Source of the DNA: Clostridia bacterium
Lineage (GTDB): Bacteria > Bacillota > Clostridia > Oscillospirales > CAG-272
Assembly: GCA_017456545.1 (NCBI GenBank)
Contig: JAFTJE010000014.1
Location: 1-60,377 of the forward strand
DNA: 60,377 bases
Direction of reading: 5' to 3'
In this document: one piece after another, positions 7,454 to 18,389 of the stretch
Numbering within the stretch: position 1 is the first letter of the stretch
Layout: the number at the start of each line of letters is the position of its first letter
The notes under the pieces: generated by a model
Told to the model about the DNA's origin: nothing
The model's database searches: none
Seen by the model: only the letters and a program-made list of their open reading frames with translations
Position numbers and translations under genes: made by a program

Positions 7454-9169
7454 ATGTGGTGTAAGAATTGCAGAAAAGAAACTGATTTAAAGAAATGTGA
7501 TGCATGTGGAAAAACAACTATCGCTGATGTTCCCTATGAAGCTTACTGGTGCGATGATTGTAATATTCCGCTTATTATCAAGGCTACAGAAGGCGAGCGA
7601 ACAGTATGCCCTCTGTGTGGTAAAAAGGTTCGTTATTTAACCACAGATTTGCGACCTGTATTTCCCGAAGAGCGCCTCTTATTGGAATTGTTGTTTGACA
7701 ATCCCTTGAAATATATCAATTCTTCTGTATGGGCATCGGATAACAGATATTACATAGATGGCAAATCGAAGGCTGTGTCCAATACCGTTTTCGCAAATGC
7801 AGATATTCAAAAGTTAATCAAAGGATTAGAAGAATATAAAGATCAAAACTCGTATGCTGTTTTTGATTTTTATGTCGAGAAATTTGTTGAGGCTAATATT
7901 GATAGACTAAGATATATAAAAAGCGAAGCGTTTGATTTCATAAGAAATACCGCACATGATTATCCATCAGAGCACGTGGTCATCTCTTTCTCCGGTGGTA
8001 AAGATTCTACCGCTGTAGCTGATTTGGTGGTCAGAGCATTAGAAAATCCCAGTTTAGTGCATATCTTTGGCAACACAACGCTGGAATTTCCCCTAACCAT
8101 CGAATATGCTCAACGCTTCAGAAAAAATAATCCAAGAGTTATATTAAAAATTGCAAAAAACAAAGAACAGGACTTTTATAGTGTTTGCGAAGATATTGGC
8201 CCCCCTGCGCGTATGATGCGTTGGTGTTGCTCAATGTTTAAGACCGGACCTATAACCCGAATATTGAACAATCTTTATAAGGATGCTCAAATTCTTACCT
8301 TCTACGGAATTAGAAAATATGAGTCTGTCAGCAGAAGCAAGTATGAACGAGTTTCAAGCAATAATGAGTCTGTCAAAATCCAAAAGCAAACCGTAGCAGC
8401 CCCGATATTCGATTGGAGAGATATTGATGTATGGTTGTATTTGCTTGGGGAAAAGGTAGATTTCAATGACGCATATCGTTTGGGATATGATCGAGTTGGA
8501 TGTTGGTGTTGCCCTAACAACAATGAGCGAGCTCAATTCTTATCAAAAATATATATGCCGGAAGAATATAAGAAATGGCATGATTTTCTCGTGGATTTTG
8601 CCAAACGAATTGGGAAGCCAGACCCAGAGGTGTATGTTGACACCGGAAAGTGGAAGGCTCGTCAAGGCGGAAACGGAGTTAAAGCGGCAGATGACATTAA
8701 GATTAAATTTACCAACTGCACTGCTGAAGAAAACGCAAAGATTTATCAACTCAACAAACCTATCACAGATAGTTTTTATTCGCTTTTTGCTCCGTTTGGA
8801 AAGGTGTCCAGAGAATTGGGTAGAAAGTTAATTGGCGAGGTAATCGTTCTTGATACGAAGCATAATGTTCCAATCATATCTATTCAACCATTCAAACAGC
8901 CGGGATATGATTACTCTGTGAAAATCAAAACGATGAACGTTGCAAATCATGATGATTTACAGCGTATGGCAGGCTATCAAATCAGAAAATATAATGCCTG
9001 CCGCAAGTGCCTAAAGTGCGAGTCTTTGTGCAAAGCTGGGGCTATAATGATATATGGTGACACGTATCGTATTGATGAAACTAAATGCAAACGATGCAAA
9101 ATGTGTGTTACAGCAAAATATTTAGACGGTGGATGCAAGATGACAAACTATCTTGCAACCAAAGAATAA
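7454..9169 (+). CDS. sspD: SspD-like PAPS reductase-family phosphorothioation enzyme
   Basis: A 571-residue enzyme of the DndC/SspD type. These proteins use an ATP pyrophosphatase (PP-loop) fold to activate the DNA backbone and insert sulfur. Two zinc ribbons come first (CKNC, CDAC; CDDC, CPLC; residues 3-56). The PP-loop SGGKDST is at 180-186, with RWCC (about 257) and CWCCPN (about 354) typical of PAPS-reductase relatives. The C-terminus (516-561) has CxxCxxCxxxC and CxxCxxC clusters that would hold iron-sulfur centres. GGAGG precedes the ATG. The next genes, DUF4007, ATPase and cysteine desulfurase, complete an Ssp set. The symbol is given by family and context. Confidence 0.85.
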   Translation: MWCKNCRKETDLKKCDACGKTTIADVPYEAYWCDDCNIPLIIKATEGERTVCPLCGKKVRYLTTDLRPVFPEERLLLELLFDNPLKYINSSVWASDNRYYIDGKSKAVSNTVFANADIQKLIKGLEEYKDQNSYAVFDFYVEKFVEANIDRLRYIKSEAFDFIRNTAHDYPSEHVVISFSGGKDSTAVADLVVRALENPSLVHIFGNTTLEFPLTIEYAQRFRKNNPRVILKIAKNKEQDFYSVCEDIGPPARMMRWCCSMFKTGPITRILNNLYKDAQILTFYGIRKYESVSRSKYERVSSNNESVKIQKQTVAAPIFDWRDIDVWLYLLGEKVDFNDAYRLGYDRVGCWCCPNNNERAQFLSKIYMPEEYKKWHDFLVDFAKRIGKPDPEVYVDTGKWKARQGGNGVKAADDIKIKFTNCTAEENAKIYQLNKPITDSFYSLFAPFGKVSRELGRKLIGEVIVLDTKHNVPIISIQPFKQPGYDYSVKIKTMNVANHDDLQRMAGYQIRKYNACRKCLKCESLCKAGAIMIYGDTYRIDETKCKRCKMCVTAKYLDGGCKMTNYLATKE

Positions 9170-9182
9170 GGGAGCCAACTTT

Positions 9183-10058
9183 ATGAAATTCAGAGCACAT
9201 GATACATTTGCGATAAGAAAAGGATGGTTACACAAAGGCATACGCCATGTGGAAAAAAATTCTCGTATTTTCGTAGATAAAGAAAAGAATCCGATGGATG
9301 AGTTTGGCATAGGTGCCAATATGGTGAAAGCATTGCGTTATTGGCTTCAGGCTACTGGATTGACCGAAGAAAATACTGGAAATAATCGCAATCAATATCT
9401 CACTCCGTTTGGTGAACAAGTCAGGGAAAACGATCCCTATATGGAAGAGGACGGAACTCTTTTCTTGATACATTATTTTTTGGCATCAAATGAAAATTTG
9501 GCTACGGCGTGGTACTATTTTTTCAATCATTACAAAGTGGTTGATATAACCGAGGAAAACTTTATCGCGGGAATCAAGTCATATCTTCTAAGCATCTTGA
9601 AAGAAGGCGAATCTTTACCTTCGGATAGAGCTCTAACCGATGATTTCGATTGCATAGTAAAGACGTATATTCCTAATATTTCGTCTTCGCCTGAAAGCAA
9701 TATGGGATGTCCCTTGAGTGATCTTTCTCTTTTGGCAACTACGGAAAAATCAAAATATGTTAAAGTCAACACAAAATCATCAGCTATCAATCCGTTGATA
9801 ATTTTGGCGGTGATTATTAATGAAAGCTCTAAAAATGAGAGCAAAGAGATCAAAATCTCGAAATTGGAAAATGATCCTTGCAATATAGGCAAAATTTTTA
9901 ATTTGGATGCGCTAACAATTGCAACTTATCTTGATAAGCTGCAAAATATGGAGTATATCACTGTTAATAGAACCGCAGGCTTAGATATTATTACATTAAG
10001 AACGGATATGGATTTTATCCAGTGCGTTCAAGAGTATTATAGAAGCATACATGATTAA
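9183..10058 (+). CDS. sspB: SspB-like DUF4007 protein
   Basis: A 291-residue protein starting KFRAHDTFAIRKGWLHKG, the usual beginning of DUF4007. In the characterised SspABCD system the DUF4007 protein SspB is a DNA nickase that opens a strand for sulfur insertion. Start ATG 9183 has AAGGGA 9 bases upstream, and an earlier in-frame start would overlap the previous gene. It lies 13 bases after the sspD-like gene and 17 bases before the ATPase gene. No classical nuclease motif is obvious by eye, so the activity is inferred from family. Confidence 0.82.
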   Translation: MKFRAHDTFAIRKGWLHKGIRHVEKNSRIFVDKEKNPMDEFGIGANMVKALRYWLQATGLTEENTGNNRNQYLTPFGEQVRENDPYMEEDGTLFLIHYFLASNENLATAWYYFFNHYKVVDITEENFIAGIKSYLLSILKEGESLPSDRALTDDFDCIVKTYIPNISSSPESNMGCPLSDLSLLATTEKSKYVKVNTKSSAINPLIILAVIINESSKNESKEIKISKLENDPCNIGKIFNLDALTIATYLDKLQNMEYITVNRTAGLDIITLRTDMDFIQCVQEYYRSIHD

Positions 10059-10075
10059 ACGAAAGGAATTGAAAC

Positions 10076-13000
10076 ATGTCAAAAGAGACAATTAAATTAA
10101 GTGACAATATTCAAGTTCTTTCGAATTTTCAGTTTTCGATAAACATTGAATATGATCTAAATGATGACACAAAAATCAAGAATTACATTCCAACAGCAAG
10201 TGCAATTGATATCATCGAAGATGTAATGTTGAGCACATCGGCTAAATCAACGGACCGCGCACGTATTTTTGTCGGTGCATACGGAAAAGGCAAATCGCAT
10301 TTAGCACTTATGCTCCTGGCACTTCTTTGTAGAAAAGACAAGGCGTTGTATTCGGATCTCCTTTCTATGATTTGCGAGACCAAACCGGAGCTTTGTAAGT
10401 ATATAAGCGATTATCAAGAAAGCAACCAGAAAATGTTGCCTGTCGTAATACAGGGAAGTAGTATAGGTATTCGCCAAGCCTTTTTGCTGGCGTTGAGAAA
10501 AGCATTGCAGAATAATAATTTGGACGATATAATGCCAAACACATATTTTGCGGCCGCAATCAATTCAATCAACGTATGGAAAAGTGAATATCCGGAAACC
10601 TATAAAAAATTCAAGGAACTCATTAATTGTTCTACTACAGAATTCATTTCTGAGTTGGGACAGTATAACAATGACTATTACGAGAAATTTGTAAAAATAT
10701 ATCCTCAGTTGACCGCTGGAAGTGAATTTAATCCTTCTAATGGAATGAATATCGTTGATCTCTACAATGATGTTAACGAAAAAATTCGCAAACATGGATA
10801 TACTGGAATCTTTGTTGTGTTTGATGAATTCAGCAAATTCTTATCTGGAAATTTGAGTAAAACAAAAGCAGACGAAATTGAGCAATTGCAATATTTTGCC
10901 GCTAATTGCAATCGCAGCGGTGAAAAGCAAATGCATATTATGCTGATTTCCCACCAAAGCATTTTGAACTATGTGGATAAGCTCTCCAAAGTAAAAGTCG
11001 ATGCTTGGAAAGCCGTTTCCGGAAGGTTCAAATCCATTGAACTGAATACCTCACCCTCCCAAATGTACGAGATCACCTCGCGCGTTATCAAAAAGAATGA
11101 TGGGTGGTTTGAAGATTTCAGTTCTAAGCAATCTAAAAAGATTCTGTTCGAAGAATCATATCAAAAATGGCGCAAAAAAAGAGCATTTAGCGATTTAACA
11201 GACGAAGAACTAAAGCGTGTTGTGTGGGGATGTTATCCCATGCATCCTATAACGACTTTTTTGCTCCCTAAGATTTCCGAAAAAATTGCTCAGAACGAGA
11301 GGACTCTCTTTACTTTTCTGTCGGCAGAAGGTCAAAAACATACATTGCCGGACTTTCTAAAAACACCATCAGTGGATTTACTGCCATTGATGATGCCTGA
11401 TACGATTTTTGATTATTTCGAACCGTTATTCAAGGCAGATGGTTATGACAGACCTACTCATAAACTTTGGAAAACAGCAACCGTTGCTTTGAGTAAATTG
11501 CAAAAAAACCAAATATTAGAAGCTAAAATTATCAAGACTATTGCCCTTATTTATATTTTTGATAGATTGGATATTATAGCACCTAATATTGAAACTATCA
11601 TTGCCATCTTTGGAAATAATGCGACTAAAGCATTGACTGCATTGACAGATAGCGGAATTGTTCGACATCTCGAAAACAAAAAATATTTACGCATTGCGGA
11701 ACACACAGATGTCGATATTGACGCACTTGTCAATGATATGATTCAAAAGAAAATGCATCATATTTCTGTCAAAGAAATACTGAGCAATTTTGTTGGAGAC
11801 AGAGTGCTTTACCCTAACGCCTACAATGACGATAAAGAGATCGTTCGATTCTTTAGACTGAAGTTCATCCCTGCCTCAGACCTTCTCCAAAGTATCAATT
11901 TTGAATATGAATTGGAACATACGGATGGAGACGGTATTGTTTATGCTATCGTGACGGATGCGGACAATCATCTTTCTGCAATCGAATATATAAAGAACGT
12001 TGCTGAAAGCAGAATTGTGTTTATTATTCCTAACGAAAATAATGATATTGTCAAATGTGCATATGCTTACGATGCCATAAGGGATATCATTCTCCAATCC
12101 GAGGACGATATACTGAAAGAAGAGCTGAATTACTCTCTTATAGATGCTAATGATGCTTTGGAGACCTACATTGATGCGTATTTGCGCCCTGAGTTGGGAG
12201 AAGCAAGTTATTATTACCAAGGCGAGCAAATTTCCATTCGTAGAAGATCTGCCCTATCCAAGCAACTTTCCGACATTTGTAGCCGAGAGTTTGCACTGTG
12301 TCCCACGATTAACAACGAAATAATTAACAAAAACGTTATCACTGGACAAGCAACAAATAGCCGCGCTAAAGTGGTTGAAGGGATTCTGGCTAATGAAATC
12401 CAACTCAACTTAGGTCTTGTCGGAACAGGTCAGGACGTGAGCTTTATGCGAAGCACGCTTAAAATGACAGGCATCTATACAGAAGATAACGGTGTTGCTT
12501 CTTTGCAGTTTACATCTTTGCCTGATGCAAATCTTGAGAATGTGCTTACTGTAATCAAGCAGTTTATTGTATCTTCTTCTGATGAAGGAAAAAAGAATTT
12601 TTCCGAACTCTACGCTACCCTTACGCATCCTTCTCACCATATCGGTATGAAGAAAGGTGTCATTCCCATTTATATCGCAGTTATTCTACACTTCTTCAAA
12701 AAATATGCTGTAATCACCAAAAACAATCGCGAAATGGAGATAAATGCTCGATTGTTGGAAAGCATTAACAACAATCCGGCAGATTACGACATCTATTTGG
12801 AGCAATGGGATAGTTCCAAAGAAGAATATATCACTTCTTTGGAAAAGATCTTTGGAGCACACATTAGGGTTGCCGAAAAAGAGTATAACAATTTTGATTA
12901 TATCGTTCGTGCAATACAAAGATGGTATTTGCAACTTCCCAAATATGTCAAGGAAATCAAAAAGGTGTACACCGGTAACGGAAATTCCCAGCCGGTTAAT

Positions 13001-13711
13001 AGTACTGCCTTGAAATTTTTGAATTCTCTTCGTGCTCCGGAGATCAACGCTCGTGAATATCTTTTTGGTAAATTGTTATGGGTGTTTGGAATCAAAGAAT
13101 TTGATATACAAATTATTGATGAAATCATCAAAACCAAGGCTTATATTGAAGGGATCAAGAAAGAACTTGTTAAGAATCTTATCAGTGATTTGAAGAAAGT
13201 GTTTGGTGGCAAGAAAATTGCAGAAGGCGCAACGCTCTCCTCTATTGTGGTTGATTGGGTAGATTCCTTGGATGACGAAGTTCATTCCCATGTTTTCTCA
13301 AACAGTGAAAAAACGTTACTCAGCGTATGCTCCAACATCACTCCTGATTGCGAAAAATTTATAGAAGATTTGGCACGTCCAGCGACCAATCTTAGAATTG
13401 ATGACTGGGGTGAAATCACCATCGATTGCTTTATCCAAGTTATTAGCGAGTTTGTAGCAACGGTGAATGCTTACAATGAAAAAACACAGCAATCGATGGG
13501 CGCAGCCATTACCGGAAGTTACAAAATAAGCTATGTAGATGATGCCGGCAATGAAACCTTTAAGACTTATGACAAAACAGAGCTTACAAATCATGCAAAG
13601 CTTCTTTATAACGATATTGAAGCAATGTTAACGGAAGAATATGGTGCTTCGTTAAGCTCTGATGAAAAGAGACAAGTTCTAATTGATATTATCGGAAAAT
13701 TACTAAGTTAA
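10076..13711 (+). CDS. sspC: SspC-like large ATPase
   Basis: A 1211-residue P-loop ATPase. Walker A is GAYGKGKS (67-74) and Walker B is IFVVFDEF (about 243-250), followed by an ISHQS sensor-like segment. The remaining about 900 residues are alpha-helical and without repeats. In Ssp systems the third protein is an ATPase thought to power or organise DNA handling during modification. It also resembles BREX PglY/BrxC-type ATPases in length and motif position, so context decides the naming. GAAAGGAA precedes the ATG. It sits between the DUF4007 gene and the cysteine desulfurase. Confidence 0.8.
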   Translation: MSKETIKLSDNIQVLSNFQFSINIEYDLNDDTKIKNYIPTASAIDIIEDVMLSTSAKSTDRARIFVGAYGKGKSHLALMLLALLCRKDKALYSDLLSMICETKPELCKYISDYQESNQKMLPVVIQGSSIGIRQAFLLALRKALQNNNLDDIMPNTYFAAAINSINVWKSEYPETYKKFKELINCSTTEFISELGQYNNDYYEKFVKIYPQLTAGSEFNPSNGMNIVDLYNDVNEKIRKHGYTGIFVVFDEFSKFLSGNLSKTKADEIEQLQYFAANCNRSGEKQMHIMLISHQSILNYVDKLSKVKVDAWKAVSGRFKSIELNTSPSQMYEITSRVIKKNDGWFEDFSSKQSKKILFEESYQKWRKKRAFSDLTDEELKRVVWGCYPMHPITTFLLPKISEKIAQNERTLFTFLSAEGQKHTLPDFLKTPSVDLLPLMMPDTIFDYFEPLFKADGYDRPTHKLWKTATVALSKLQKNQILEAKIIKTIALIYIFDRLDIIAPNIETIIAIFGNNATKALTALTDSGIVRHLENKKYLRIAEHTDVDIDALVNDMIQKKMHHISVKEILSNFVGDRVLYPNAYNDDKEIVRFFRLKFIPASDLLQSINFEYELEHTDGDGIVYAIVTDADNHLSAIEYIKNVAESRIVFIIPNENNDIVKCAYAYDAIRDIILQSEDDILKEELNYSLIDANDALETYIDAYLRPELGEASYYYQGEQISIRRRSALSKQLSDICSREFALCPTINNEIINKNVITGQATNSRAKVVEGILANEIQLNLGLVGTGQDVSFMRSTLKMTGIYTEDNGVASLQFTSLPDANLENVLTVIKQFIVSSSDEGKKNFSELYATLTHPSHHIGMKKGVIPIYIAVILHFFKKYAVITKNNREMEINARLLESINNNPADYDIYLEQWDSSKEEYITSLEKIFGAHIRVAEKEYNNFDYIVRAIQRWYLQLPKYVKEIKKVYTGNGNSQPVNSTALKFLNSLRAPEINAREYLFGKLLWVFGIKEFDIQIIDEIIKTKAYIEGIKKELVKNLISDLKKVFGGKKIAEGATLSSIVVDWVDSLDDEVHSHVFSNSEKTLLSVCSNITPDCEKFIEDLARPATNLRIDDWGEITIDCFIQVISEFVATVNAYNEKTQQSMGAAITGSYKISYVDDAGNETFKTYDKTELTNHAKLLYNDIEAMLTEEYGASLSSDEKRQVLIDIIGKLLS

Positions 13712-13720
13712 GGAGACCTT

Positions 13721-14872
13721 ATGCATTATTTTGATAATGCCGCAACCACTTTCCCAAAGCCTGATGCGGTATATGACAATATGGATTCGTTTTATCGGAC
13801 ATATGGCGTAAATGTAGGCCGCGGTCAATTCCGCGAGGCTTCGGTGGCAAGTCACATGGTCGACGAAACCCGAGAACTGATTTTAGAATTGTTTCATGTG
13901 TCGAACTTGTATTCGTGTGTATTCACTTCTTCTGCAACGGAAGCCTTGAACATTATTCTTCAAGGCTTCCCTTGGAAGCACGGAATGAATGTGTATATTT
14001 CGCCGTTTGAGCACAATGCTGTTTTGCGAACATTACAACACATTCAAGACAAATATAGCATCACGGTACGAATGATACTTCCAGATTGTAAGACATTGAA
14101 ATACGATCTGTCTTCTGTTCAGGCTACATTTGCATCTCAAAAACCGGATGTTGTGATTCTCACCCATGCTTCAAACGCCTTTGGAAACATTCTACCAATT
14201 ACAGATATATTTACATTAGCTAAAGATGCCGGAGCTATCACTATTTGCGATATGGCACAAACCGCAGGCTTGATTGATACGAATATCGTAGAATCAAAAA
14301 TTGATTTTGCAGTGTTTGCCGGACACAAAACACTTTATGGACCGTTCGGAATAGCGGGATTTGTAACAAATCAAAAATTAAAGCTTGCTCCGCTTATCTT
14401 CGGTGGTACTGGAATTGATTCTAAAAATCCTTATATGCCGGAAGAAATGCCTACCAAATATGAGGCAGGAAGCCCTAACGTGCATGCAATATCTGGATTG
14501 AATGCTGCGCTAAAATGGATAAAAGAAACCGGAATAAACAATATACGTCAGAAAGAACGTGAGACTACGAAGAAACTGTTGGATGTTTTACGTTCTCATG
14601 GTAATATTCGAGTCATTGAATGCGAATCAGAAGATGACAGAATCGGTGTAGTTTCCTGTGTGTTTGAAGGTTATAGTAGTGATAATATTGGTCAAGTTTT
14701 GTCTGAATATGATATTGCAGTCAGAACCGGACTGCATTGTGCGCCTAAAGCTCATGAATTTATGAAAACCGCACCGGACGGAACGGTTAGATTTAGTGTG
14801 GGATATTTTGTATCTGACGAAGCATTGATTGAATTAAATAAAGTACTCGATTATATTGAAATGGAGGGCTAA
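13721..14872 (+). CDS. sspA: SspA/DndA-like cysteine desulfurase
   Basis: A 383-residue class V aminotransferase of the NifS/IscS group, which removes sulfur from cysteine with PLP and passes it on as a persulfide. The N-terminus YFDNAATTFPKP, the PLP-binding lysine in GHKTLYGP (about 203), and the active cysteine in RTGLHCAPKAHEF (about 339) are all present. It would be the sulfur donor for the SspD-like enzyme. It starts 9 bases after the ATPase gene with AAGGAG, and its stop lies just before the helicase start. Confidence 0.88.
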   Translation: MHYFDNAATTFPKPDAVYDNMDSFYRTYGVNVGRGQFREASVASHMVDETRELILELFHVSNLYSCVFTSSATEALNIILQGFPWKHGMNVYISPFEHNAVLRTLQHIQDKYSITVRMILPDCKTLKYDLSSVQATFASQKPDVVILTHASNAFGNILPITDIFTLAKDAGAITICDMAQTAGLIDTNIVESKIDFAVFAGHKTLYGPFGIAGFVTNQKLKLAPLIFGGTGIDSKNPYMPEEMPTKYEAGSPNVHAISGLNAALKWIKETGINNIRQKERETTKKLLDVLRSHGNIRVIECESEDDRIGVVSCVFEGYSSDNIGQVLSEYDIAVRTGLHCAPKAHEFMKTAPDGTVRFSVGYFVSDEALIELNKVLDYIEMEG

Positions 14873-14873
14873 T

Positions 14874-16556
14874 ATGAATTATAACAAACTTAAAGAAATA
14901 TTACGAACTAAGTTCTCCAAAAAAGAAATTGAGAATCTATTGGGCGACAAAATATATTCAGCTATTGTTGAATGGACCGACTCCGAAGAAGCATACACAC
15001 AAACATCTTTGGTGGAGCTTTTGGTTAGCATAACTGGCTATGGTATTTTTCAAAACAAGATGTTTAGAAAGCGCTTTTTCAGATGTATTCCTTTTGAAAC
15101 ATTAAAGGAATTGTTGAACAACAATACTTCTACCTACGAGGAATTAGCAGGCAAAGCTGCGAAAATCGAGTTCTCAAACAATGAGTTCTATCAAAAGTTA
15201 TTTGTAGAATATTTCGAATGCCCCGAATATGATTTCATAGACTATGTTCCAGAGGCAATGTTGGAAACTTTTTCGGGCACACAAGAAAAGTTTTATGAAC
15301 TCTTTGATTATCAATATCTAATCAAACAACAAGCGGTTTACGAGTTAGATAAGAAAACTCCTCTCGGTAGAAAAGTTTTAATTCACATGCCTACCGGAAC
15401 TGGAAAAACCAAGACGACTATGCACATTCTTGCACATTATTTGAACTTTATCAATAAAAATGGGTTGGTTTTGTGGGTAGCACATACAAAAGAATTGCTC
15501 GGACAAGCATTGGAAACTTTCTCAAATGTGTGGAATCATTTGGGGTTGGGGGAAATATGCGTAGAAAAAAGTTGGGGCAATGGAGAATATACCATTACAC
15601 GTGGAATGGTATTTATCACTATTCAAGCATTACAAAGCATGAGATCCTCATCTTCAGATGAATATTTATCGCTTTGCAATCGCACTACACTCATGGTATA
15701 CGATGAATGCCATAAAATTGGTGCAGAAGAAACCAATAAGGTTGTTACAGAGTTCACCACTTCAACAGAAGGAAATCGAAAATTCTTTATTGGGTTAACC
15801 GCAACACCAGGACGAACGACCGTCGCTTCATTAGAGAATAGAATATTCAATGAGTTCTTCGACAGAAAAATTGAAATAGACATTAATCTTGTTGAAAGAA
15901 TAAGCAAAGGAAGAAATCAGGCATTTAATAGTTCGACTACGACAGATGTTATAAGATACTTTCAGCAAAGAAAAATACTTTCAGTTTTAATTAAGGAACA
16001 ATTAGACTATGAAGCTTCATCTGATCTAATCGAGTCTCTTAGGCGAGAGGCCGCTTCGAGGCGCGAAGAATATACCGAGACTTTAATTAAAAAGTTAGCC
16101 ACCAACAAAGCAAGAAATACAGTAATTTTGAATAGACTGCGCGAACTCAATAGACAAGGAAAGCCCACGATTGTTTTTGCCTGTTCGTTGGATCATGCTA
16201 AAATGCTCTCAGCATTCTTGAATATTGAGAACATTCCTAATTCTTTAGTATATGGTGATATGCTGCCTTCTGTACGAAAGCAGGCTATTGCGGATTTCAA
16301 AGATAGATCCAATCCGACGAATATAATTATTAATTATGATATTTTAACAACCGGATTTGACTCGACTAATATTGAATGTGTATTTATTACAAGGCCAACT
16401 AAGTCGGTAATACTATACAGTCAAATGATAGGAAGAGGATTAAGAGGTCCTAAAATGGGCGGCGGAGAAACTTGTTTGCTAATAGATGTGAAAGATAATT
16501 TGGAAGCATATAACGAAAATGAAGCATTTTCACACTTTAACAGTTACTGGAGGTAA
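14874..16556 (+). CDS. DEAD/DEAH-box helicase of the ssp operon
   Basis: A 560-residue superfamily 2 helicase. Motif I is PTGTGKTKT (about 173), motif II DECH (about 277), motif III GLTATPGR, and motif VI is within MIGRGLRGP near the C-terminus. About 150 residues precede the helicase core and may bind DNA. ATG 14874 lies 5 bases after GGAGGG. A TTG further upstream would overlap the desulfurase. With the next two genes it forms a helicase, GHKL ATPase, PLD set in the position of restriction genes. This may correspond to the SspFGH module paired with SspABCD, but the one-to-one assignment is from memory and not secure. Confidence 0.85.
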   Translation: MNYNKLKEILRTKFSKKEIENLLGDKIYSAIVEWTDSEEAYTQTSLVELLVSITGYGIFQNKMFRKRFFRCIPFETLKELLNNNTSTYEELAGKAAKIEFSNNEFYQKLFVEYFECPEYDFIDYVPEAMLETFSGTQEKFYELFDYQYLIKQQAVYELDKKTPLGRKVLIHMPTGTGKTKTTMHILAHYLNFINKNGLVLWVAHTKELLGQALETFSNVWNHLGLGEICVEKSWGNGEYTITRGMVFITIQALQSMRSSSSDEYLSLCNRTTLMVYDECHKIGAEETNKVVTEFTTSTEGNRKFFIGLTATPGRTTVASLENRIFNEFFDRKIEIDINLVERISKGRNQAFNSSTTTDVIRYFQQRKILSVLIKEQLDYEASSDLIESLRREAASRREEYTETLIKKLATNKARNTVILNRLRELNRQGKPTIVFACSLDHAKMLSAFLNIENIPNSLVYGDMLPSVRKQAIADFKDRSNPTNIIINYDILTTGFDSTNIECVFITRPTKSVILYSQMIGRGLRGPKMGGGETCLLIDVKDNLEAYNENEAFSHFNSYWR

Positions 16557-16560
16557 AAAG

Positions 16561-18372
16561 ATGAACACCACAGATACAATATTCGATCAAGTAAACGGAG
16601 AAGAATTATATCAAATCGAAACAATGGCTGACGGTGCCAGAAACACCGGATATAAATCGACCTACAATGCAATTGCAGAAATCGTTGATAACAGCATAGA
16701 GTCTGGTGCACACAATGTATTTATTATCGGCAAGCAAGATTTGGTTTTAAATCAGCAGTGCATACGTGAATTTGCTTTTTTAGATGATGGTACTGGAATG
16801 ACAGACGAAGTATTAGCCAAGTGTTTGAAGATTGGTTTTACAACACGCGCCCAGCGACAGGGAATGGGGCGTTTCGGTGTTGGATTGCCTCAAGCCTCTT
16901 ACTTTGTGTCCCCACGTGTGGAAGTTTATACTTGGCAAAACGGAATTGAGAATTGCAAATGTGTATATGTAGATTTGGATTTAGTATCGGCTGGAGATCA
17001 AACGAGGATCGTAGGCCCATTTCCTTCCGAAATTCCAGAGGAATATCAAGGTTTTATAAACTTTATTACTGCAGATAACAATTTCGATTTTAGTCAACAT
17101 GGAACATTGGTTAGATGGCCAAAATGTGATAGAGTTGATCACAAAAAGTGGAATACTTGCAAAAGAAACATTTCAGAAGATTTAGGTCGAAAATATCGCT
17201 GGATGATCAATGACGGCACTATCAATATCGCAACTGTTGAAATTAATGATTTAGAAACCTTCGATGTGATTTTACCGAATGATCCGCTATTTTTGATGCA
17301 GAAAACACAATTTTGCGTAAGAAACACTTGCGGTGATCAAGATCCGTCTTGTCAAAAATATGATGAGGTTCTTGGTTATACCGAATCAATGTTTGAACCT
17401 TACGTTACCGAGGATAACCAAACGGGAATTGTCGACTATCCTGTATACTTTTTTGATAAGCACGGCGAGAAAAAGTGGTCAACCGTAAGAATCAGATTTT
17501 CTATTGTGAAAGAACGCTTTTATGATAAAGCTTATGTCGCAGCAGACCCCGGAACCCATCAGTATGGTAAATGCGCCAAAAAGAATATGGGTATTTCTAT
17601 TGTAAGGCAAGGACGCGAAATCGATTTCGGGGATTTCGGGTATTACGATGATGCTGTTAAGCCCAACCACAGATGGTGGGGTTGTGAGATTTCTTTTACT
17701 GCCGAGTTGGATGAGGCATTTGGAATTGCCAACAATAAGCAACAAGTAACTCTTAAACGAATCGATGATGACGATTTGCCTGATTTTGATGGAAACGAAC
17801 CAATGTGGCTTCAGTTAAGAAGTATTGTTTCTGGAACAATAAACAAAATGTTCCAAATTAATAAAGATAGGCGTAGCGGAACAAGATCGTCTTCTAACGG
17901 AATTACAGCAACTACGGCAACCTCCGAAACAGTAAAGGCTGCAGAAGCAGAAAATCCAGACATATCGGTTCCCAATATAGAGCAACCTGAACTCACTCCT
18001 GAAATTAAAGACAAAATTGAACAGGAACTCAAAGAAGAAGGTTTTACTGAAGTCACAGAAGAACAAATTGTACAGTATCTTGATTCCAATACTCGAGTAA
18101 AATATGTTAATTACGGCCCCAGGAGCGCATTCTTGGATTTTCAAGATGATTTAGGCGTATTAAAAATCATTGTTAATAAAGACCATCAGTTTTATCAAGA
18201 ATTTGTACAAGAAGCTTACCAAGATGAAAATATGCAAGTAACATTCGAGTTGTTTTTGGTGTCTTTAGTCAAGACAGTATATCAACTTAAGAATACCTAT
18301 CCGGCTGCTATGGATAGACTGATAGATGATATAAATACCAAACTTAAAGTCTACATAAAAACCAGAAATTAA
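16561..18372 (+). CDS. GHKL (HSP90/MutL/MORC-like) ATPase of the ssp operon
   Basis: A 603-residue protein with an N-terminal GHKL ATP-binding fold: AIAEIVDNSIE (N box, about 40), DDGTGM (about 75) and GRFGVGLP (about 104). These are the Bergerat motifs of HSP90, MutL and MORC proteins, which dimerise on ATP and often clamp DNA. A low-complexity acidic linker lies at about 445-500, before an all-alpha C-terminus. ATG 16561 follows GGAGG with 7 bases between, and the gene starts 4 bases after the helicase stop. A role in sensing or acting on unmodified DNA is inferred. Confidence 0.8.
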   Translation: MNTTDTIFDQVNGEELYQIETMADGARNTGYKSTYNAIAEIVDNSIESGAHNVFIIGKQDLVLNQQCIREFAFLDDGTGMTDEVLAKCLKIGFTTRAQRQGMGRFGVGLPQASYFVSPRVEVYTWQNGIENCKCVYVDLDLVSAGDQTRIVGPFPSEIPEEYQGFINFITADNNFDFSQHGTLVRWPKCDRVDHKKWNTCKRNISEDLGRKYRWMINDGTINIATVEINDLETFDVILPNDPLFLMQKTQFCVRNTCGDQDPSCQKYDEVLGYTESMFEPYVTEDNQTGIVDYPVYFFDKHGEKKWSTVRIRFSIVKERFYDKAYVAADPGTHQYGKCAKKNMGISIVRQGREIDFGDFGYYDDAVKPNHRWWGCEISFTAELDEAFGIANNKQQVTLKRIDDDDLPDFDGNEPMWLQLRSIVSGTINKMFQINKDRRSGTRSSSNGITATTATSETVKAAEAENPDISVPNIEQPELTPEIKDKIEQELKEEGFTEVTEEQIVQYLDSNTRVKYVNYGPRSAFLDFQDDLGVLKIIVNKDHQFYQEFVQEAYQDENMQVTFELFLVSLVKTVYQLKNTYPAAMDRLIDDINTKLKVYIKTRN

Positions 18373-18389
18373 AACATTGAGAGGTTTCC